A stretch of DNA of 64,000 nt from Butyricicoccus faecihominis (GCF_024462775.1 NZ_JANGCE010000016.1:1-64000), one strand, 5' to 3'. Shown: positions 1 to 9,268, counted from the first letter of the stretch. Numbers and translations are program-made. The notes: generated by a model not told the origin, from the sequence alone.

Positions 1-54
1 TCGCTTTGCAACAGTTTTCTATTCATTTGTGAGAACTTATTTTCAGCCCCTTTT
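1..54. repeat. Right end of a MITE-like repeat, cut by the window edge
   Basis: These bases match 43556-43610, the right end of the full-length repeat at 43391-43610, with a single-base deletion near the terminal TTTTACAGCCCC. The repeat ends four bases before the stop codon of the SLH gene, so its palindromic sequence may also serve as the 3' end of that transcript. The remainder of the copy lies outside the window. Confidence 0.85.
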
Positions 55-58
55 TGAT

Positions 59-811
59 TTACTTGGTAATCAATTTCAGGCCTTCGTAGGCTTTGGCCAC
101 AAAGCGCTGTTCCATATTAAACGCGATCCGCGCCATTTCCGCGCGGGTCACGTTGCCCTTGGGGTTAAAGGAGCCGTTTGCGTTGCCGCGCAGCAGATCG
201 TTCGCAATGCAGAAGCGCACGGGCTCTACCGCAAACTTGCTGATCGAAGCGGCGTCCGTAAACTCTTCTATCGCCATGCCGGAGGATGCGTCCGCCGAGG
301 TCGGCACCAGATACTTATAGTAGCGCTCTAACACAGCGGCCAGCTCTTCCCGGGTGATATTGGCGTTCGGGTTGATCTTGTGCTGCTCGTCGCCCTTCAT
401 AATATCGGAATAATAGCAGAAGGAAACGCCCTGCAGGAAGGGTGCGCTGATCTCATTGTAATCCGCCATTTCTTTCAGCGCGTTGCCCGCGTTCTCCACG
501 TCGCTCACGTTGCGCAGTTTCGCGTCGCGGAAGATTGTTTCCGCAACTTCCTCACGGGTAATGGCAACCTCGGGTTCAAAGTTGACCTTGCCGCCCATAG
601 CGGCGGACAGATCGATCAGATTGTATTTCAGCACATAGTCTACCGCCGCCTTGTACCATGCGGTATCAGCCACATCATCCGGAACGCCGGAAGAAACGGG
701 CGCGGTCTGGTTGGGCGCAATGTCCATCTGGTCATCGGCGGCAAGCGCGGTGGCGCCCATGGACAATGCCATGACAGCGGACAGGCCGGCGGCAAGAATT
801 CTTTTTTTCAT
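59..811 (-). CDS. Secreted S-layer homology (SLH) domain protein
   Basis: The 250-residue product has a signal peptide (KKR start, hydrophobic core about residues 5-20, cleavage near ALAA-DDQ). Three SLH-type modules follow at about residues 45-105, 115-170 and 180-240; each has the typical aromatic start and a NxxITREE/NVTRAEM end. SLH modules bind secondary cell-wall polymers, so the protein should sit on the wall surface. It is almost all SLH, with no separate effector domain, so it may be structural. The start is supported by AAAGGAG eight bases upstream. It reads away from the M18 gene in the same direction but has its own promoter (867-895). Confidence 0.9.
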   Translation of the reverse strand: MKKRILAAGLSAVMALSMGATALAADDQMDIAPNQTAPVSSGVPDDVADTAWYKAAVDYVLKYNLIDLSAAMGGKVNFEPEVAITREEVAETIFRDAKLRNVSDVENAGNALKEMADYNEISAPFLQGVSFCYYSDIMKGDEQHKINPNANITREELAAVLERYYKYLVPTSADASSGMAIEEFTDAASISKFAVEPVRFCIANDLLRGNANGSFNPKGNVTRAEMARIAFNMEQRFVAKAYEGLKLITK

Positions 812-866
812 CGGTATCGATCTCCTTTTTTGTCAGAGGGAATGAGTTCCCCCATACTTCGACACC

Positions 867-895
867 ATTATACTCTTTTTCAGCCTTGCTGACGA
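867..895 (-). promoter_or_regulatory. Sigma-A-type promoter of the SLH gene
   Basis: On the minus strand there is TCGTCA, 17 bp, then a perfect TATAAT. It lies about 56 bp before the SLH start codon and downstream of the M18 stop, so the SLH gene can be transcribed independently. The -35 matches the consensus at four of six positions. Confidence 0.6.
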
Positions 896-939
896 GTAGA
901 CCGTACAGAAATATCAGTTTATCACATAAAAAGCAGACT

Positions 940-2334
940 TTAATCCTTATAAAACGCTCCAAAGCCCTTATATGCCATATAAAGGTCCAGCTTGGCGATT
1001 AGCTCGAACGGCGCGTGCATGGAGAGAACGGGCACGCCTGCGTCCACCGTATCGATGTTGCGATTGGCCAGATACATGGCGACCGTGCCGCCGCCGCCCT
1101 GATCGACGCGGCCAAGCTGGCCGGTCTGCCAGATGATATCGGACTTATCAAAAATGCAGCGGATACGGGCCATCAGCTCGGCCGTCGCATCCGATGTGCC
1201 GGATTTACCGCGCGCGCCCGTGTATTTTACCAGCGCGAAGCCGCAGTTGGCGCGCGCGTCGTTCCGTTTTTCCGAAACTTCCGGGAAATTCGGATCGAAG
1301 GCGTTGCACACATCCGCCGAAAGGCAGATAGAGTTTTCATAGCATTCCTCGGGCAATACCTCTTGCGCGCGGCAAAGATCGGCCATAAAGGTGTCAAACG
1401 CGCGGGACTGCATGCCCGTTACGCCGTCCGAGCCGGTTTCTTCCTTATCCACCAGCAGCGCGACGCAGGTGTGCGCGGGCGTGCCCTTGAGATCGAGCAG
1501 CGCTGTCGCCGCCGTATAAGAGCAAACGCGGTCGTCATGACCGTAAGCGCCGATGAACGAACGGTCGAAACCGATATCGCAGGCTTGGAAGGCGGGTACA
1601 CAGCACAGCTCCGCCGAAAGGAAATCGGCTTCCGTCATGCCGTATTCATGGTTCAAATGCTCCATCACCGCGAGCTTTACCTTTTCGGTCACCTTTTCAT
1701 CCTCGGTTTCGGACGGGACAGAGCCGATCAGAATGTTCAATCCCTCGCCCTTAACGATCTCGGTGGCCTTTTTGGCCATTTGCTCGCTGGCAAGATGGGG
1801 CAGCAGATCGGTAATGACGAATTTCGGATCGTTCGGCCCGCTGCCGACGCGGATATTGACCGTTTTGACGCGGCCATTGTGGCAAACGCAGACAACGCCG
1901 CGCAGCTCCAGCGGGATGGCGGTCCACTGGTACTTTTTGATGCCGCCGTAATAATGGGTTTTGAAATAGGCCATGCCGCTGTCTTCATAGAGCGGCACGG
2001 TGCGGATATCGACCCGGGGCGCGTCCAAATGCGCGGCAGTCAGCCGCACGCCGTCCTTTAGGCTCTTTTTGCCGATTACGGCAAGCGTTACGCCCTTATT
2101 GCGGTTGACGCGGTACAGGCGGTCGCCCGCGGCAACGGCTTCGCCGCGCGTATAGGCGCGAAAGCCCTTGCTTTCCGCCATGCGGACAAGCTCCGTCACA
2201 GCGTCGCGTTCGGTTTTGCCTTCGTCCAAAAAGGCTTTGTAACCCTCGGCATAGGTCTGCATGGCGGTCTTGTCGCTTCGGGTCAGGCGGTCAAAACCGG
2301 CTTTTTTGTCGTAGAACAGGTCTTCTGCTTTCAT
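940..2334 (-). CDS. M18 family aminopeptidase (aspartyl aminopeptidase-like)
   Basis: Cytosolic zinc aminopeptidase of 464 residues, the normal length for the M18 (ApeB/DAP) family, which removes N-terminal residues from peptides. Metal-ligand motifs appear in order: AHLDAPR (first His, about residue 102), YGHDDRVCS (bridging Asp), DKEETGSDG (general base and ligand Glu pair) and a C-terminal SMHAPFE (last His). The ATG overlaps the coaE stop by four bases, so translation is probably coupled. It is the last gene of the run that begins with ppk1. The substrate preference, acidic or broader, cannot be read from sequence alone. Confidence 0.92.
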   Translation of the reverse strand: MKAEDLFYDKKAGFDRLTRSDKTAMQTYAEGYKAFLDEGKTERDAVTELVRMAESKGFRAYTRGEAVAAGDRLYRVNRNKGVTLAVIGKKSLKDGVRLTAAHLDAPRVDIRTVPLYEDSGMAYFKTHYYGGIKKYQWTAIPLELRGVVCVCHNGRVKTVNIRVGSGPNDPKFVITDLLPHLASEQMAKKATEIVKGEGLNILIGSVPSETEDEKVTEKVKLAVMEHLNHEYGMTEADFLSAELCCVPAFQACDIGFDRSFIGAYGHDDRVCSYTAATALLDLKGTPAHTCVALLVDKEETGSDGVTGMQSRAFDTFMADLCRAQEVLPEECYENSICLSADVCNAFDPNFPEVSEKRNDARANCGFALVKYTGARGKSGTSDATAELMARIRCIFDKSDIIWQTGQLGRVDQGGGGTVAMYLANRNIDTVDAGVPVLSMHAPFELIAKLDLYMAYKGFGAFYKD

Positions 2335-2927
2335 ATTGCATTCTCCTTTAGTAAGGTGTCGTATAGCTGCTTTGTTTGGCGGCGCAGGTTTTCCAGATCG
2401 CCGCTGTTATCGATCAGATAGTCGCAGCGCGCGCGGTAATATGCATCATCCGGCTGGGCGTCGATGCGGGCGCGGGCGGCTGTTTCGGATAATCCGTCGC
2501 GCGCCATGATGCGTTCCACGCGGGTTTCCCGCCCTGCGATCACACCGATCACGCGCTCGCACAGTACTTCCGCGCCGGTCTCAAACAGGGTCGGCGCGTC
2601 GTACAGCACAATGGGATGGTCGGAAAAGGACTCCAGCGCTTGGATCGAAGCGGCGCGGATATAGGGCGTGGTAATATCGTTGAGCAACGCCAACTGATCC
2701 GGGTCGGCAAAGACGATACGCGCGAGAGCGGGGCGGTCGAGCGCGCCGTTTGGCAACAAAATATCGCCAAAGGCGGATTGCAGCGCGTCCAGCATGGCGG
2801 TATCCGATTCACACAGACGGCGGTAAACCGCGTCCGCGTCCACCGAGGCGGCGCCCAGCTCGCAGAGCAGACCGGCAACCGTGCCCTTTCCCGTACCGCT
2901 TCCGCCTGTTAATCCTATTATTTTCAT
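2331..2927 (-). CDS. coaE: Dephospho-CoA kinase
   Basis: Catalyses the last step of coenzyme A synthesis, ATP-dependent 3'-phosphorylation of dephospho-CoA. The 198-residue product starts MKIIGLTGGSGTGKGTV, with the P-loop GGSGTGKG at residues 8-15, then the DADAVYR motif (about residues 30-36) and a lid-like region with paired arginines (ETRVERIMARDGLS). Length is normal for the family. The open frame extends 96 codons upstream, but that part lies over the tsaC/sua5 3' end and has no family similarity, so I place the start at the internal ATG. Confidence 0.93.
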   Translation of the reverse strand: MKIIGLTGGSGTGKGTVAGLLCELGAASVDADAVYRRLCESDTAMLDALQSAFGDILLPNGALDRPALARIVFADPDQLALLNDITTPYIRAASIQALESFSDHPIVLYDAPTLFETGAEVLCERVIGVIAGRETRVERIMARDGLSETAARARIDAQPDDAYYRARCDYLIDNSGDLENLRRQTKQLYDTLLKENAI

Positions 2928-2964
2928 TGTAACCAGTCCTTTTAGGGATATGCGGAACAAAAAT

Positions 2965-3990
2965 TTAAAGCTCGATGATATGGAAGCCGGCGGCTTTTTT
3001 GATGCGGTTGGAAACCGCGAGTCCCAAGCCCTCGTCCGATGGGCACTGTGCCCAAATCGTATGTACATCGGTTTCATCAAACGCGCGCAGCGCGTCAAAA
3101 ACCTCGCGCGCCTGCGTGGGAAGATCGTCCGACCGGCCGAAGGAAACAACGAAAAGCCCTGCAAATGCGGCCGCGCATTCGTCAAAGCATAATACGCCGT
3201 CCGCCCGCGCCGCATGCGCGAGAATATAGGCGGCGCTTTCCGCCGGCGCGCCGCGCACAGCGGTCACAGGCGCTTTGGGCGCGTAATGACGGTATTTCAT
3301 GCCAGGCGCGGAAACGCGCGTATCATCGCTTATTTTTTCGTAAAGCGCGCGGTCCACTTCCACTTCGCCCAGCACGGTATCCAACTGTTCAAGCGTTATG
3401 CCGCCCGGACGGAGCAAGCGCGGCTTTTCTCCAGCGAGCGAAACAACGGTCGATTCCACGCCGACGCCGCAAGCGCCGCCGTCCAAAATAGCGGCAATCT
3501 TTCCGTCCATATCGTTCAAAACATGCTCCGCCGTTGTGGTGGAGGGCCGCCCCGAGGTATTGGCGCTGGGCGCGGCCAGCGGAACGCCCGCCGCGCGGAT
3601 CAATTCGCGCGCCACTGGGTGCGAGGGCAGGCGGATACCCACCGTGTCCAGCCCGCAGGAGACCTCGTTCGGGATACAATCCCCCTTGGGCACGATCATG
3701 GTCAGCGGGCCGGGCCAAAAGGCCTCCGCCAAACGGGCCGCGCTATCTGGCACATGGGGGCACAGATCGTAGATCTGCTGAAAATCCGCGATATGGACGA
3801 TCAGCGGATTATCCTGCGGCCGGCCTTTGGCACGGAAGATTTTTTCCACTGCCGCGCCATTCAGCGCGTTTGCCGCCAGTCCATACACCGTTTCTGTGGG
3901 CATACCCACCACTTCGCCCGCTTTTATCAGAGTAGCGGCGGTTTGCATTGCGGTTTTATCGGATTGTGGGGAAAGTATAACGGTTTTCAT
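2965..3990 (-). CDS. L-threonylcarbamoyladenylate synthase (Sua5/YwlC type)
   Basis: Makes threonylcarbamoyl-AMP from threonine, bicarbonate and ATP for the t6A37 modification of ANN-decoding tRNAs. Residues 10-205 form the YrdC/TsaC domain, with the conserved PTETVYGLAANA and KGRPQDNPLIVHI segments, LTMIVPKG and the SANTSGRPS loop. Residues 230-341 form the Sua5-specific C-terminal domain, so this is the long two-domain type. The product is 341 residues. In Bacillus and many clostridia this gene lies just downstream of prfA, as here, with one small ORF in between. Confidence 0.93.
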   Translation of the reverse strand: MKTVILSPQSDKTAMQTAATLIKAGEVVGMPTETVYGLAANALNGAAVEKIFRAKGRPQDNPLIVHIADFQQIYDLCPHVPDSAARLAEAFWPGPLTMIVPKGDCIPNEVSCGLDTVGIRLPSHPVARELIRAAGVPLAAPSANTSGRPSTTTAEHVLNDMDGKIAAILDGGACGVGVESTVVSLAGEKPRLLRPGGITLEQLDTVLGEVEVDRALYEKISDDTRVSAPGMKYRHYAPKAPVTAVRGAPAESAAYILAHAARADGVLCFDECAAAFAGLFVVSFGRSDDLPTQAREVFDALRAFDETDVHTIWAQCPSDEGLGLAVSNRIKKAAGFHIIEL

Positions 3991-4014
3991 TAAATTTACA
4001 CTTCCAAATAATAA

Positions 4015-4485
4015 TTAATGCTCTGGAATGATTTCGTAAGTGGTGATAATTCCCTGATTTAAATGAAAATCAAGTGTGGATTCATCGAAGGGCTGATCAA
4101 TGATGTAGCTGAGCAGATCGTCGGTATGAATATAATCAGGCGTGCCAAGCAAAGCAAGCGCATCTTCCTCGGTCAAACCAATGATGTTTGTTGATTGGAG
4201 TAGATCGTCCACCATAAAGTGTCGTTCAACGGCTTCCGTTTTGGCCCAGTTTTCTGCTGAAAATTTTCGCGGAATGCCAATGCCCAGATCAAAAAAGTTA
4301 TTGGACTGATAAATTGCGATAGCAAAAAGAGCGACACTGATCAACATCCAAGATTTATGGCGCATTTTTTTCTTGGAAAGACAGTAAAAACAAAAGATCG
4401 CAAAGGCGACGCTCGCGAAAATGAAAAGGATACCGGTATCCACCAACAAAAATCGAGCCAAAATGAGAAAATTTACGATGATCAT
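4015..4485 (-). CDS. Small membrane protein of unknown function
   Basis: Predicted 156 residues. Two hydrophobic helices lie near the N-terminus (about residues 2-28 and 42-60), separated by a KKKMRHK basic turn. A soluble C-terminal part follows, with LTEEDALALLGTPDYI, a short helix-turn resembling the packing motif seen in small lipoprotein/BamE-like domains; that resemblance is weak. I chose the internal ATG (MIIVNF) because the upstream extension is arginine/proline-rich and overlaps the prfA end, while AGGAGG sits just before it. It is 19 bp after prfA and 24 bp before tsaC/sua5, so it is part of the operon. No function is assigned. Confidence 0.7.
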   Translation of the reverse strand: MIIVNFLILARFLLVDTGILFIFASVAFAIFCFYCLSKKKMRHKSWMLISVALFAIAIYQSNNFFDLGIGIPRKFSAENWAKTEAVERHFMVDDLLQSTNIIGLTEEDALALLGTPDYIHTDDLLSYIIDQPFDESTLDFHLNQGIITTYEIIPEH

Positions 4486-4504
4486 CCGCCTCCTATTTCT
4501 GTAT

Positions 4505-5569
4505 TTACATTTCGCCCTGCGCGCGCAGCTTTTCGGCGGTGTCGGCGGCAATCAGCGCGTCCAGCACCTCGTCCATGTCGCCGTTCAAAAACTGATCGAG
4601 CTTATAAAGCGTCAGTTTGATGCGGTGATCGCTCACGCGATTCTCCGGGAAATTATAGGTACGGATACGCTCAGACCGGTCGCCCGTGCCGACCTGACTT
4701 TTGCGGTCAGCCGCGATGGCGGCGTTTTGCTTTTCCACCTCGGCTTCATACAGCCGGGAACGGAGCACGCGCATGGCCTTGTCCCGGTTTTTATGCTGGC
4801 TGCGCTCATCCTGACATTCGACCACGGTGTTGGTCGGGATGTGGGTGATGCGGATGGCCGAGCTTGTTTTATTGATATGCTGGCCGCCCGCGCCGCTGGA
4901 ACGGAAGGTATCGACGCGCAGATCGCCCGGATCGAGATAAAAGTCCACCTCTTCGGCTTCGGGCAGCACGGCCACCGTCGTGGTGGAGGTGTGCACGCGG
5001 CCTTGGCTTTCGGTTTCGGGCACGCGCTGCACACGGTGCACGCCGGATTCAAATTTAAGCCGCGAATAGACTTTTTCACCCGCGACCCGGAATATGATCT
5101 CCTTATAGCCGCCAAGCTCGGTCTCGTTCGCGCTCATGATCTCGGTTTCCCAGCCGCGCCGCGCCGCGTACATGGTGTACATGCGGTACAGGTCGCCCGC
5201 GAACAGGGCGGATTCCTCACCGCCCGCGCCGCCGCGGATCTCAACGAAAATATTCTTTTCATCGTTCGGGTCGCGCGGCAATAACAGCAGTTTCAGCTCG
5301 TTTTCCAGCAGGGCCACGTCGTTTTTCGCGGTAGCCAGTTCTTCCTGAGCCAGCTCCCTCATATCGGGGTCGTTCAGCAGCTCGGTCGCTTCCTCTATGG
5401 CTGTGTGCGCGGCCTGATATTTTCGGTACGCGGTCACGATGGGTTCCAGATCGCCGCGTTCCTTGAGGAGCTTCGCGGCCCGCGCCGGGTCGTCGTACAG
5501 GTCAGGCGCGGAAAGGCGCGCCTCGAGCTCGTCGAGTCGCGCCGCAAGGGCTTCTATTTTTTCAAACAT
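4505..5569 (-). CDS. prfA: Peptide chain release factor 1
   Basis: Decodes UAA and UAG stop codons and triggers peptidyl-tRNA hydrolysis. The 354-residue product has the GGQ motif in GAGGQHINKTSSA and, in the anticodon-like position, RVPETESQGRVHTS. The P-x-T tripeptide there (PET) is the release factor 1 type and not the SPF of release factor 2. Start is the internal ATG at MFEKIEAL, where the family begins; the upstream 62 codons run into the end of ppk1 and are not homologous. It lies 49 bp after ppk1. Confidence 0.96.
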   Translation of the reverse strand: MFEKIEALAARLDELEARLSAPDLYDDPARAAKLLKERGDLEPIVTAYRKYQAAHTAIEEATELLNDPDMRELAQEELATAKNDVALLENELKLLLLPRDPNDEKNIFVEIRGGAGGEESALFAGDLYRMYTMYAARRGWETEIMSANETELGGYKEIIFRVAGEKVYSRLKFESGVHRVQRVPETESQGRVHTSTTTVAVLPEAEEVDFYLDPGDLRVDTFRSSGAGGQHINKTSSAIRITHIPTNTVVECQDERSQHKNRDKAMRVLRSRLYEAEVEKQNAAIAADRKSQVGTGDRSERIRTYNFPENRVSDHRIKLTLYKLDQFLNGDMDEVLDALIAADTAEKLRAQGEM

Positions 5570-5618
5570 GGTTGTTTCCTCTCTAAAAAGGGGATATGAG
5601 CCGCCGGAGGGGAAGCGT

Positions 5619-7757
5619 TTACTCCTCCACCTTGCCCAGCAGCTTATTGAAGAATTTACGCCATCCGGCGGGTTCGGGTGCGCTTCGTTCGGGCTGGTTG
5701 TGCGCGTTTTCCATGGCTTCACGCATGAGTTGGACCTGCGCGCTCGTCGGACCAAGGGAAGTGGCGGGCTTTTTGATATAGCCGCCGTCCGGCTGGAGCA
5801 GGCGGGCCTTGACGGTGTCCTCGCGCATGGCGCGCAGAACGCCGTGCAGACGGGCGCGCACCTCGGGCGAATCGATGGGGCAGGCGATCTCGACGCGGCG
5901 CTCAGTGTTGCGAGTCATCAAATCGGCGGAGGAAATATACATTTTCTCCGCGTCGTCGCGGCCGAATACAAAGATGCGCGAATGCTCCAAATAACGGCCC
6001 ACGATGCTGGTCACGGTGATGCGGTCGGTCTTGCCGGGCACGCCGGGCAGCAGACAGCAGATGCCGCGCACGATCATTTCCACGGTTACGCCCGCGCACG
6101 AGGCTTCCCGCAGCTTGGCGATGATGTCGATATCGGTCAGCGAATTGAACTTTAAGAGAATATAGCCGTCGCCGCCGCGCGCGATCTGTTCGTCGATCAG
6201 CCCCAGTATGCGCGGTTTAAAGCCGTTCGGCGCGACAAGCAGGCGGTCGTACCGCCCTTCCAGATTGCCGAGCGCCATATTGTTGAAAAACGTGTTCGCA
6301 TCCACGCCGATGGATTCGGACGAGGTGACGAGGGACACATCGGTATAGAGCGTCGCGGTTTTTTCGTTGTAGTTGCCCGTGCCGACCTGCGTGATATAAC
6401 GGACCGCGCCTTTTTCGCGCCGGGTGATCAGGCATATTTTAGAGTGTACCTTGTAATCCTCAAAGCCGTAGATGATTTTGCAGCCGGCTTCCTCCAAGCG
6501 CTCGGACCAGTCAATATTGTTCTGTTCGTCAAACCGGGCGCGCAGCTCGATCAGCGCGGTCACGTCCTTGCCGTTTTCGGCGGCGGCGCACAGGTATTCG
6601 ACCAGCTTTGCCTTGCGCGCGATGCGGTAGATCGTAATGCGGATGGAAACAACGGCGGGGTCGTTCGCGGCCTCGCGGATCATCTGCAAAAACGGCTCCA
6701 TCGATTCATAGGGATAGGAAAGCAGGATATCGCGCCGGAGCGCCTGCTTTAAAAGGCTTTGGCCCGCGGGCAGCATGGCGGGCTGCTGGGGCGAAAACGG
6801 CGGATCGGACAGGGCGGCGCGGCGCGTGGAGGAAAGGCAGTCGCCCAGCGTATCGGCATAATCCATTTTCAGCGGCGCGGTGCGCGAAATGAAGATCTGG
6901 TTATCCGTCACATCCAACCGGCGGCGGAAATACTCGGTAAAATGGTCGCTGATGGGACGTGAAATCTCGACCCGGACCACCGCAAGGCGGCGGCGCTGGC
7001 GCAGCAGCTTCTCCATTTTTTTGCGAAAATCCGTTTCGTATTCAAAGGCTTCGTCGTCCGGGTTGATATCTGCGTTGCGGGTGACGCAGAACACGGTTTT
7101 TTCCAGCACATCGTACATTTCAAACACATGGCCGGCGTATTCAAGCAAAATAGCTTCGATCGGCACGTAACGGGTCTTGCTGTCCGGCATAAACACCAGC
7201 GTGGGCAGCGAGGCGGGCACGGGCAGCAGGCCAAGCACCTCGTTCTTTTTACGGCTGAGCAGCGCGCCGATATGCAGCACCTTGCCTTCCAGATGGGGGA
7301 AGGGATGGTGCCCGTCGACGATCTGCGGGGACAGAACGGGCGCGACCACATTTTTAAAGTACTGCTTGATAAACTTCTGCTCGTGCGGCACAAGGTCGGC
7401 GATATCAAGGCGTTCCAGCCCTTCGTCCCTCAAACGTGTCTCAACGTCGGCAAACGCGCGGTCGCGCCGTTCGTACAGCGGGGGTACGGCGGCGTAAATA
7501 CGGCGCAGCTGCTCCTTGGCGGTCATACCGGATTTGTTATCGATCCCGTTTTTGTCCACAGCGGCCATGTCGCATAGGCTGCCGACGCGGATCATAAAAA
7601 ATTCATCCAGATTGCTGGTGAAAATCGCAAGAAATTTGACCCGCTCAAGCAGCGGCACGGTCTCATCCTCCGCCTCGGCGAGTACGCGCGCGTTGAACTG
7701 CAGCCAAGAGAGCTCGCGGTTCTGCGTGAAGCCCTGATCCCATATCACATCCGGCAT
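5619..7757 (-). CDS. ppk1: Polyphosphate kinase 1
   Basis: Reversibly polymerises the gamma-phosphate of ATP into polyphosphate. The 712-residue product shows the PPK1 order of domains: N-terminal helical domain with NRELSWLQFN, middle domain, and two PLD-like catalytic domains. The autophosphorylated histidine is in YKVHSKICLI (about residue 429), and the second catalytic His is in YLEHSRIFVFG. The start MPDVIWDQG is preceded by GAGGGG at correct spacing; the longer frame starts 17 codons earlier without a ribosome binding site. The PPase gene diverges from it, which fits coupled phosphate metabolism. Confidence 0.94.
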   Translation of the reverse strand: MPDVIWDQGFTQNRELSWLQFNARVLAEAEDETVPLLERVKFLAIFTSNLDEFFMIRVGSLCDMAAVDKNGIDNKSGMTAKEQLRRIYAAVPPLYERRDRAFADVETRLRDEGLERLDIADLVPHEQKFIKQYFKNVVAPVLSPQIVDGHHPFPHLEGKVLHIGALLSRKKNEVLGLLPVPASLPTLVFMPDSKTRYVPIEAILLEYAGHVFEMYDVLEKTVFCVTRNADINPDDEAFEYETDFRKKMEKLLRQRRRLAVVRVEISRPISDHFTEYFRRRLDVTDNQIFISRTAPLKMDYADTLGDCLSSTRRAALSDPPFSPQQPAMLPAGQSLLKQALRRDILLSYPYESMEPFLQMIREAANDPAVVSIRITIYRIARKAKLVEYLCAAAENGKDVTALIELRARFDEQNNIDWSERLEEAGCKIIYGFEDYKVHSKICLITRREKGAVRYITQVGTGNYNEKTATLYTDVSLVTSSESIGVDANTFFNNMALGNLEGRYDRLLVAPNGFKPRILGLIDEQIARGGDGYILLKFNSLTDIDIIAKLREASCAGVTVEMIVRGICCLLPGVPGKTDRITVTSIVGRYLEHSRIFVFGRDDAEKMYISSADLMTRNTERRVEIACPIDSPEVRARLHGVLRAMREDTVKARLLQPDGGYIKKPATSLGPTSAQVQLMREAMENAHNQPERSAPEPAGWRKFFNKLLGKVEE

Positions 7758-7868
7758 GTCTGATCCCCCTCTATGCAGCGGTATATCTTTATTATACCAC
7801 AGCGGCAAGCATTTTCGAAGTGTTAAAACACGCTTATGCGCCGCTGATGGTATAATGAATTTGATCCG

Positions 7869-7899
7869 GGTATAATAGCCGTTTTACGGCTATTATACC
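7869..7899. repeat. Perfect hairpin in the ppk1-ppa intergenic gap
   Basis: The 361-bp gap between the divergent ppk1 and ppa genes has no plausible gene. Its main element is this perfect inverted repeat, 14-bp arms around a 3-nt loop, reading GGTATAATAGCCG outward. The arms contain TATAAT, so either strand could present a -10 box. ACCACAGCGGC occurs at both 7796-7806 and next to the hairpin, and a decayed second hairpin lies near 7970-8002. This suggests a short repeat or overlapping divergent promoters. Confidence 0.6.
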
Positions 7900-8118
7900 A
7901 CAGCGGCTGAGAAAAAAAAGGTCCCATCAGCCCATTGGGCGCCGCTGGTTGTAAAATTTTATACGCCATCATAATAGCTGTCTTACGGATATTATATCGC
8001 ATTTCTCCATGGTAACAATGAGTTTTTTGTAAAAAGAACGGAAAAACCTTTTTGCCAGCTCTATTGCGGCGGCAGTTAGAATCTGCTAAACTAGGCTTAC
8101 CAGAGAAAGAAGAAGGGA

Positions 8119-8679
8119 ATGAAACGCATGCGAAACATTTGGCACGACATCGATCCCCGCTATGTGACGCCCGATAAATTCGTGGCCGTCATCGAGATCC
8201 CCGCATACAGCAAAAAGAAGTATGAGCTGGATAAGGAAACCGGGCTGCTGCGGCTCGACCGTATCCTCTATACCTCGACCCATTATCCTGCCAATTACGG
8301 CTTTATTCCCCGCACCTACGCGGACGACGGCGATCCGCTCGATGTGCTGGTGCTCTGTTCGGAAACGCTCGATCCGCTGATCGAAGTGACCTGTTACCCC
8401 ATCGGGGTCATTCGCATGATCGATTCCGACGAGGTGGACGATAAGATCATCGCCATCCCCTGTGAAGACCCAAACTGGAACTATTACCATGATATCGATC
8501 AGCTGCCGCCCCATTACGCCAACGAGATCGCGCACTTTTTCGAGGTGTACAAGGGTCTGGAGCACAAGCAGACCACCACCTCGGACGCGCTGCCCCGCGA
8601 CGACGCGGTCAAGGTGATCGAGGATTGCCTTGAGCGCTATCAGGTGCATTTTTGCGGCAAGCGCCCGGAAAGAGACTGA
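8119..8679 (+). CDS. ppa: Inorganic pyrophosphatase, family I
   Basis: Hydrolyses pyrophosphate and so pulls biosynthetic reactions forward. The 186-residue product shows the soluble family I core: NYGFIPRTYADDGDPLDVLVL (catalytic Asp cluster DDGDPLD at about residues 74-80), followed by IGVIRMIDSDEVDDKIIAIP. The start is slightly uncertain: the first ATG is only one or two bases from AAGAAGGG, and the ATG at codon 4 (8128) is about ten bases away. A possible promoter, TTGCGG-17-TAAACT, lies just upstream (about 8063-8091). Confidence 0.95.
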   Translation: MKRMRNIWHDIDPRYVTPDKFVAVIEIPAYSKKKYELDKETGLLRLDRILYTSTHYPANYGFIPRTYADDGDPLDVLVLCSETLDPLIEVTCYPIGVIRMIDSDEVDDKIIAIPCEDPNWNYYHDIDQLPPHYANEIAHFFEVYKGLEHKQTTTSDALPRDDAVKVIEDCLERYQVHFCGKRPERD

Positions 8680-8681
8680 AA

Positions 8682-8718
8682 AAGAGCCTATCGCTTGTAA
8701 AAAGGCGATAGGTTCTTT
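8682..8718 (+). terminator. Intrinsic terminator after ppa
   Basis: A stem of GAGCCTATCGC against GCGATAGGTTC closes an A-rich loop and is followed by TTTGTTT, immediately after the ppa stop codon. Confidence 0.85.
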
Positions 8719-8794
8719 GTTTGCAAAATTTTTTTGGATTGCGTGGGAAATATCGGGCCTGTCAAACGTGTTGTAGGTGAAAGGAGTTGAGCAT

Positions 8795-9268
8795 GTGTGT
8801 TCGTCCGGTACCAATGAATACATTTGCCGCATCGTCGACCGGTATAGCCGTATGCTGCATAAGCTGGCCCTTACGCGGCTTTCACCCACGGATGCGGAGG
8901 ACGTTGTGCAAGAAGTTCTGATCAAGCTGATGACAACGCTTCCCAAGTTCCGCGATGAGGAGCATGAAAAGGCATGGCTGATCCGTGCGACGATGAACCG
9001 CGCCTGCGATTTTCGCCGCGCGGCGGCCAAAGCCACCGTTCCGATCGACCAGCTTGAACTGCCGGCCCGGGAAGACGAAGCCCAGCTTCTTTCCGCTGTG
9101 CGCACCTTGCCCGGCAAATACAGCGCTGTCATCCATCTGTACTATTACGAAGGCTATTCCATTAAGGAAATAGCGAAATTATTGAGACTGCCTGCATCAA
9201 CCGTGGGGTCCCGCTTGGCACGAGGCCGGGCCAGACTGAAAGAAATCATAAAGGAGGACTTCGAATGA
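8795..9268 (+). CDS. ECF-type RNA polymerase sigma factor
   Basis: About 157 residues with sigma region 2 (SRMLHKLALTRLSPTDAEDVVQEVLIKL) and region 4 (ALRTLPGKYSAV-like, then YEGYSIKEIAKLLRLPASTVGSRLARGRARL, a clear helix-turn-helix). There is no good ATG in frame. I place the start at the GTG at 8795, eight bases after AAAGGAG; a GTG at 8777 in the same frame would overlap that ribosome binding site. Its stop overlaps the next gene's ATG (ATGA), the arrangement typical of ECF sigma/anti-sigma pairs. Confidence 0.88.
   Translation: MCSSGTNEYICRIVDRYSRMLHKLALTRLSPTDAEDVVQEVLIKLMTTLPKFRDEEHEKAWLIRATMNRACDFRRAAAKATVPIDQLELPAREDEAQLLSAVRTLPGKYSAVIHLYYYEGYSIKEIAKLLRLPASTVGSRLARGRARLKEIIKEDFE

Noticed and set aside
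1015-2061. 348-codon plus-strand frame
   Set aside because: Antisense to the M18 aminopeptidase gene, with low-complexity composition and no ribosome binding site.
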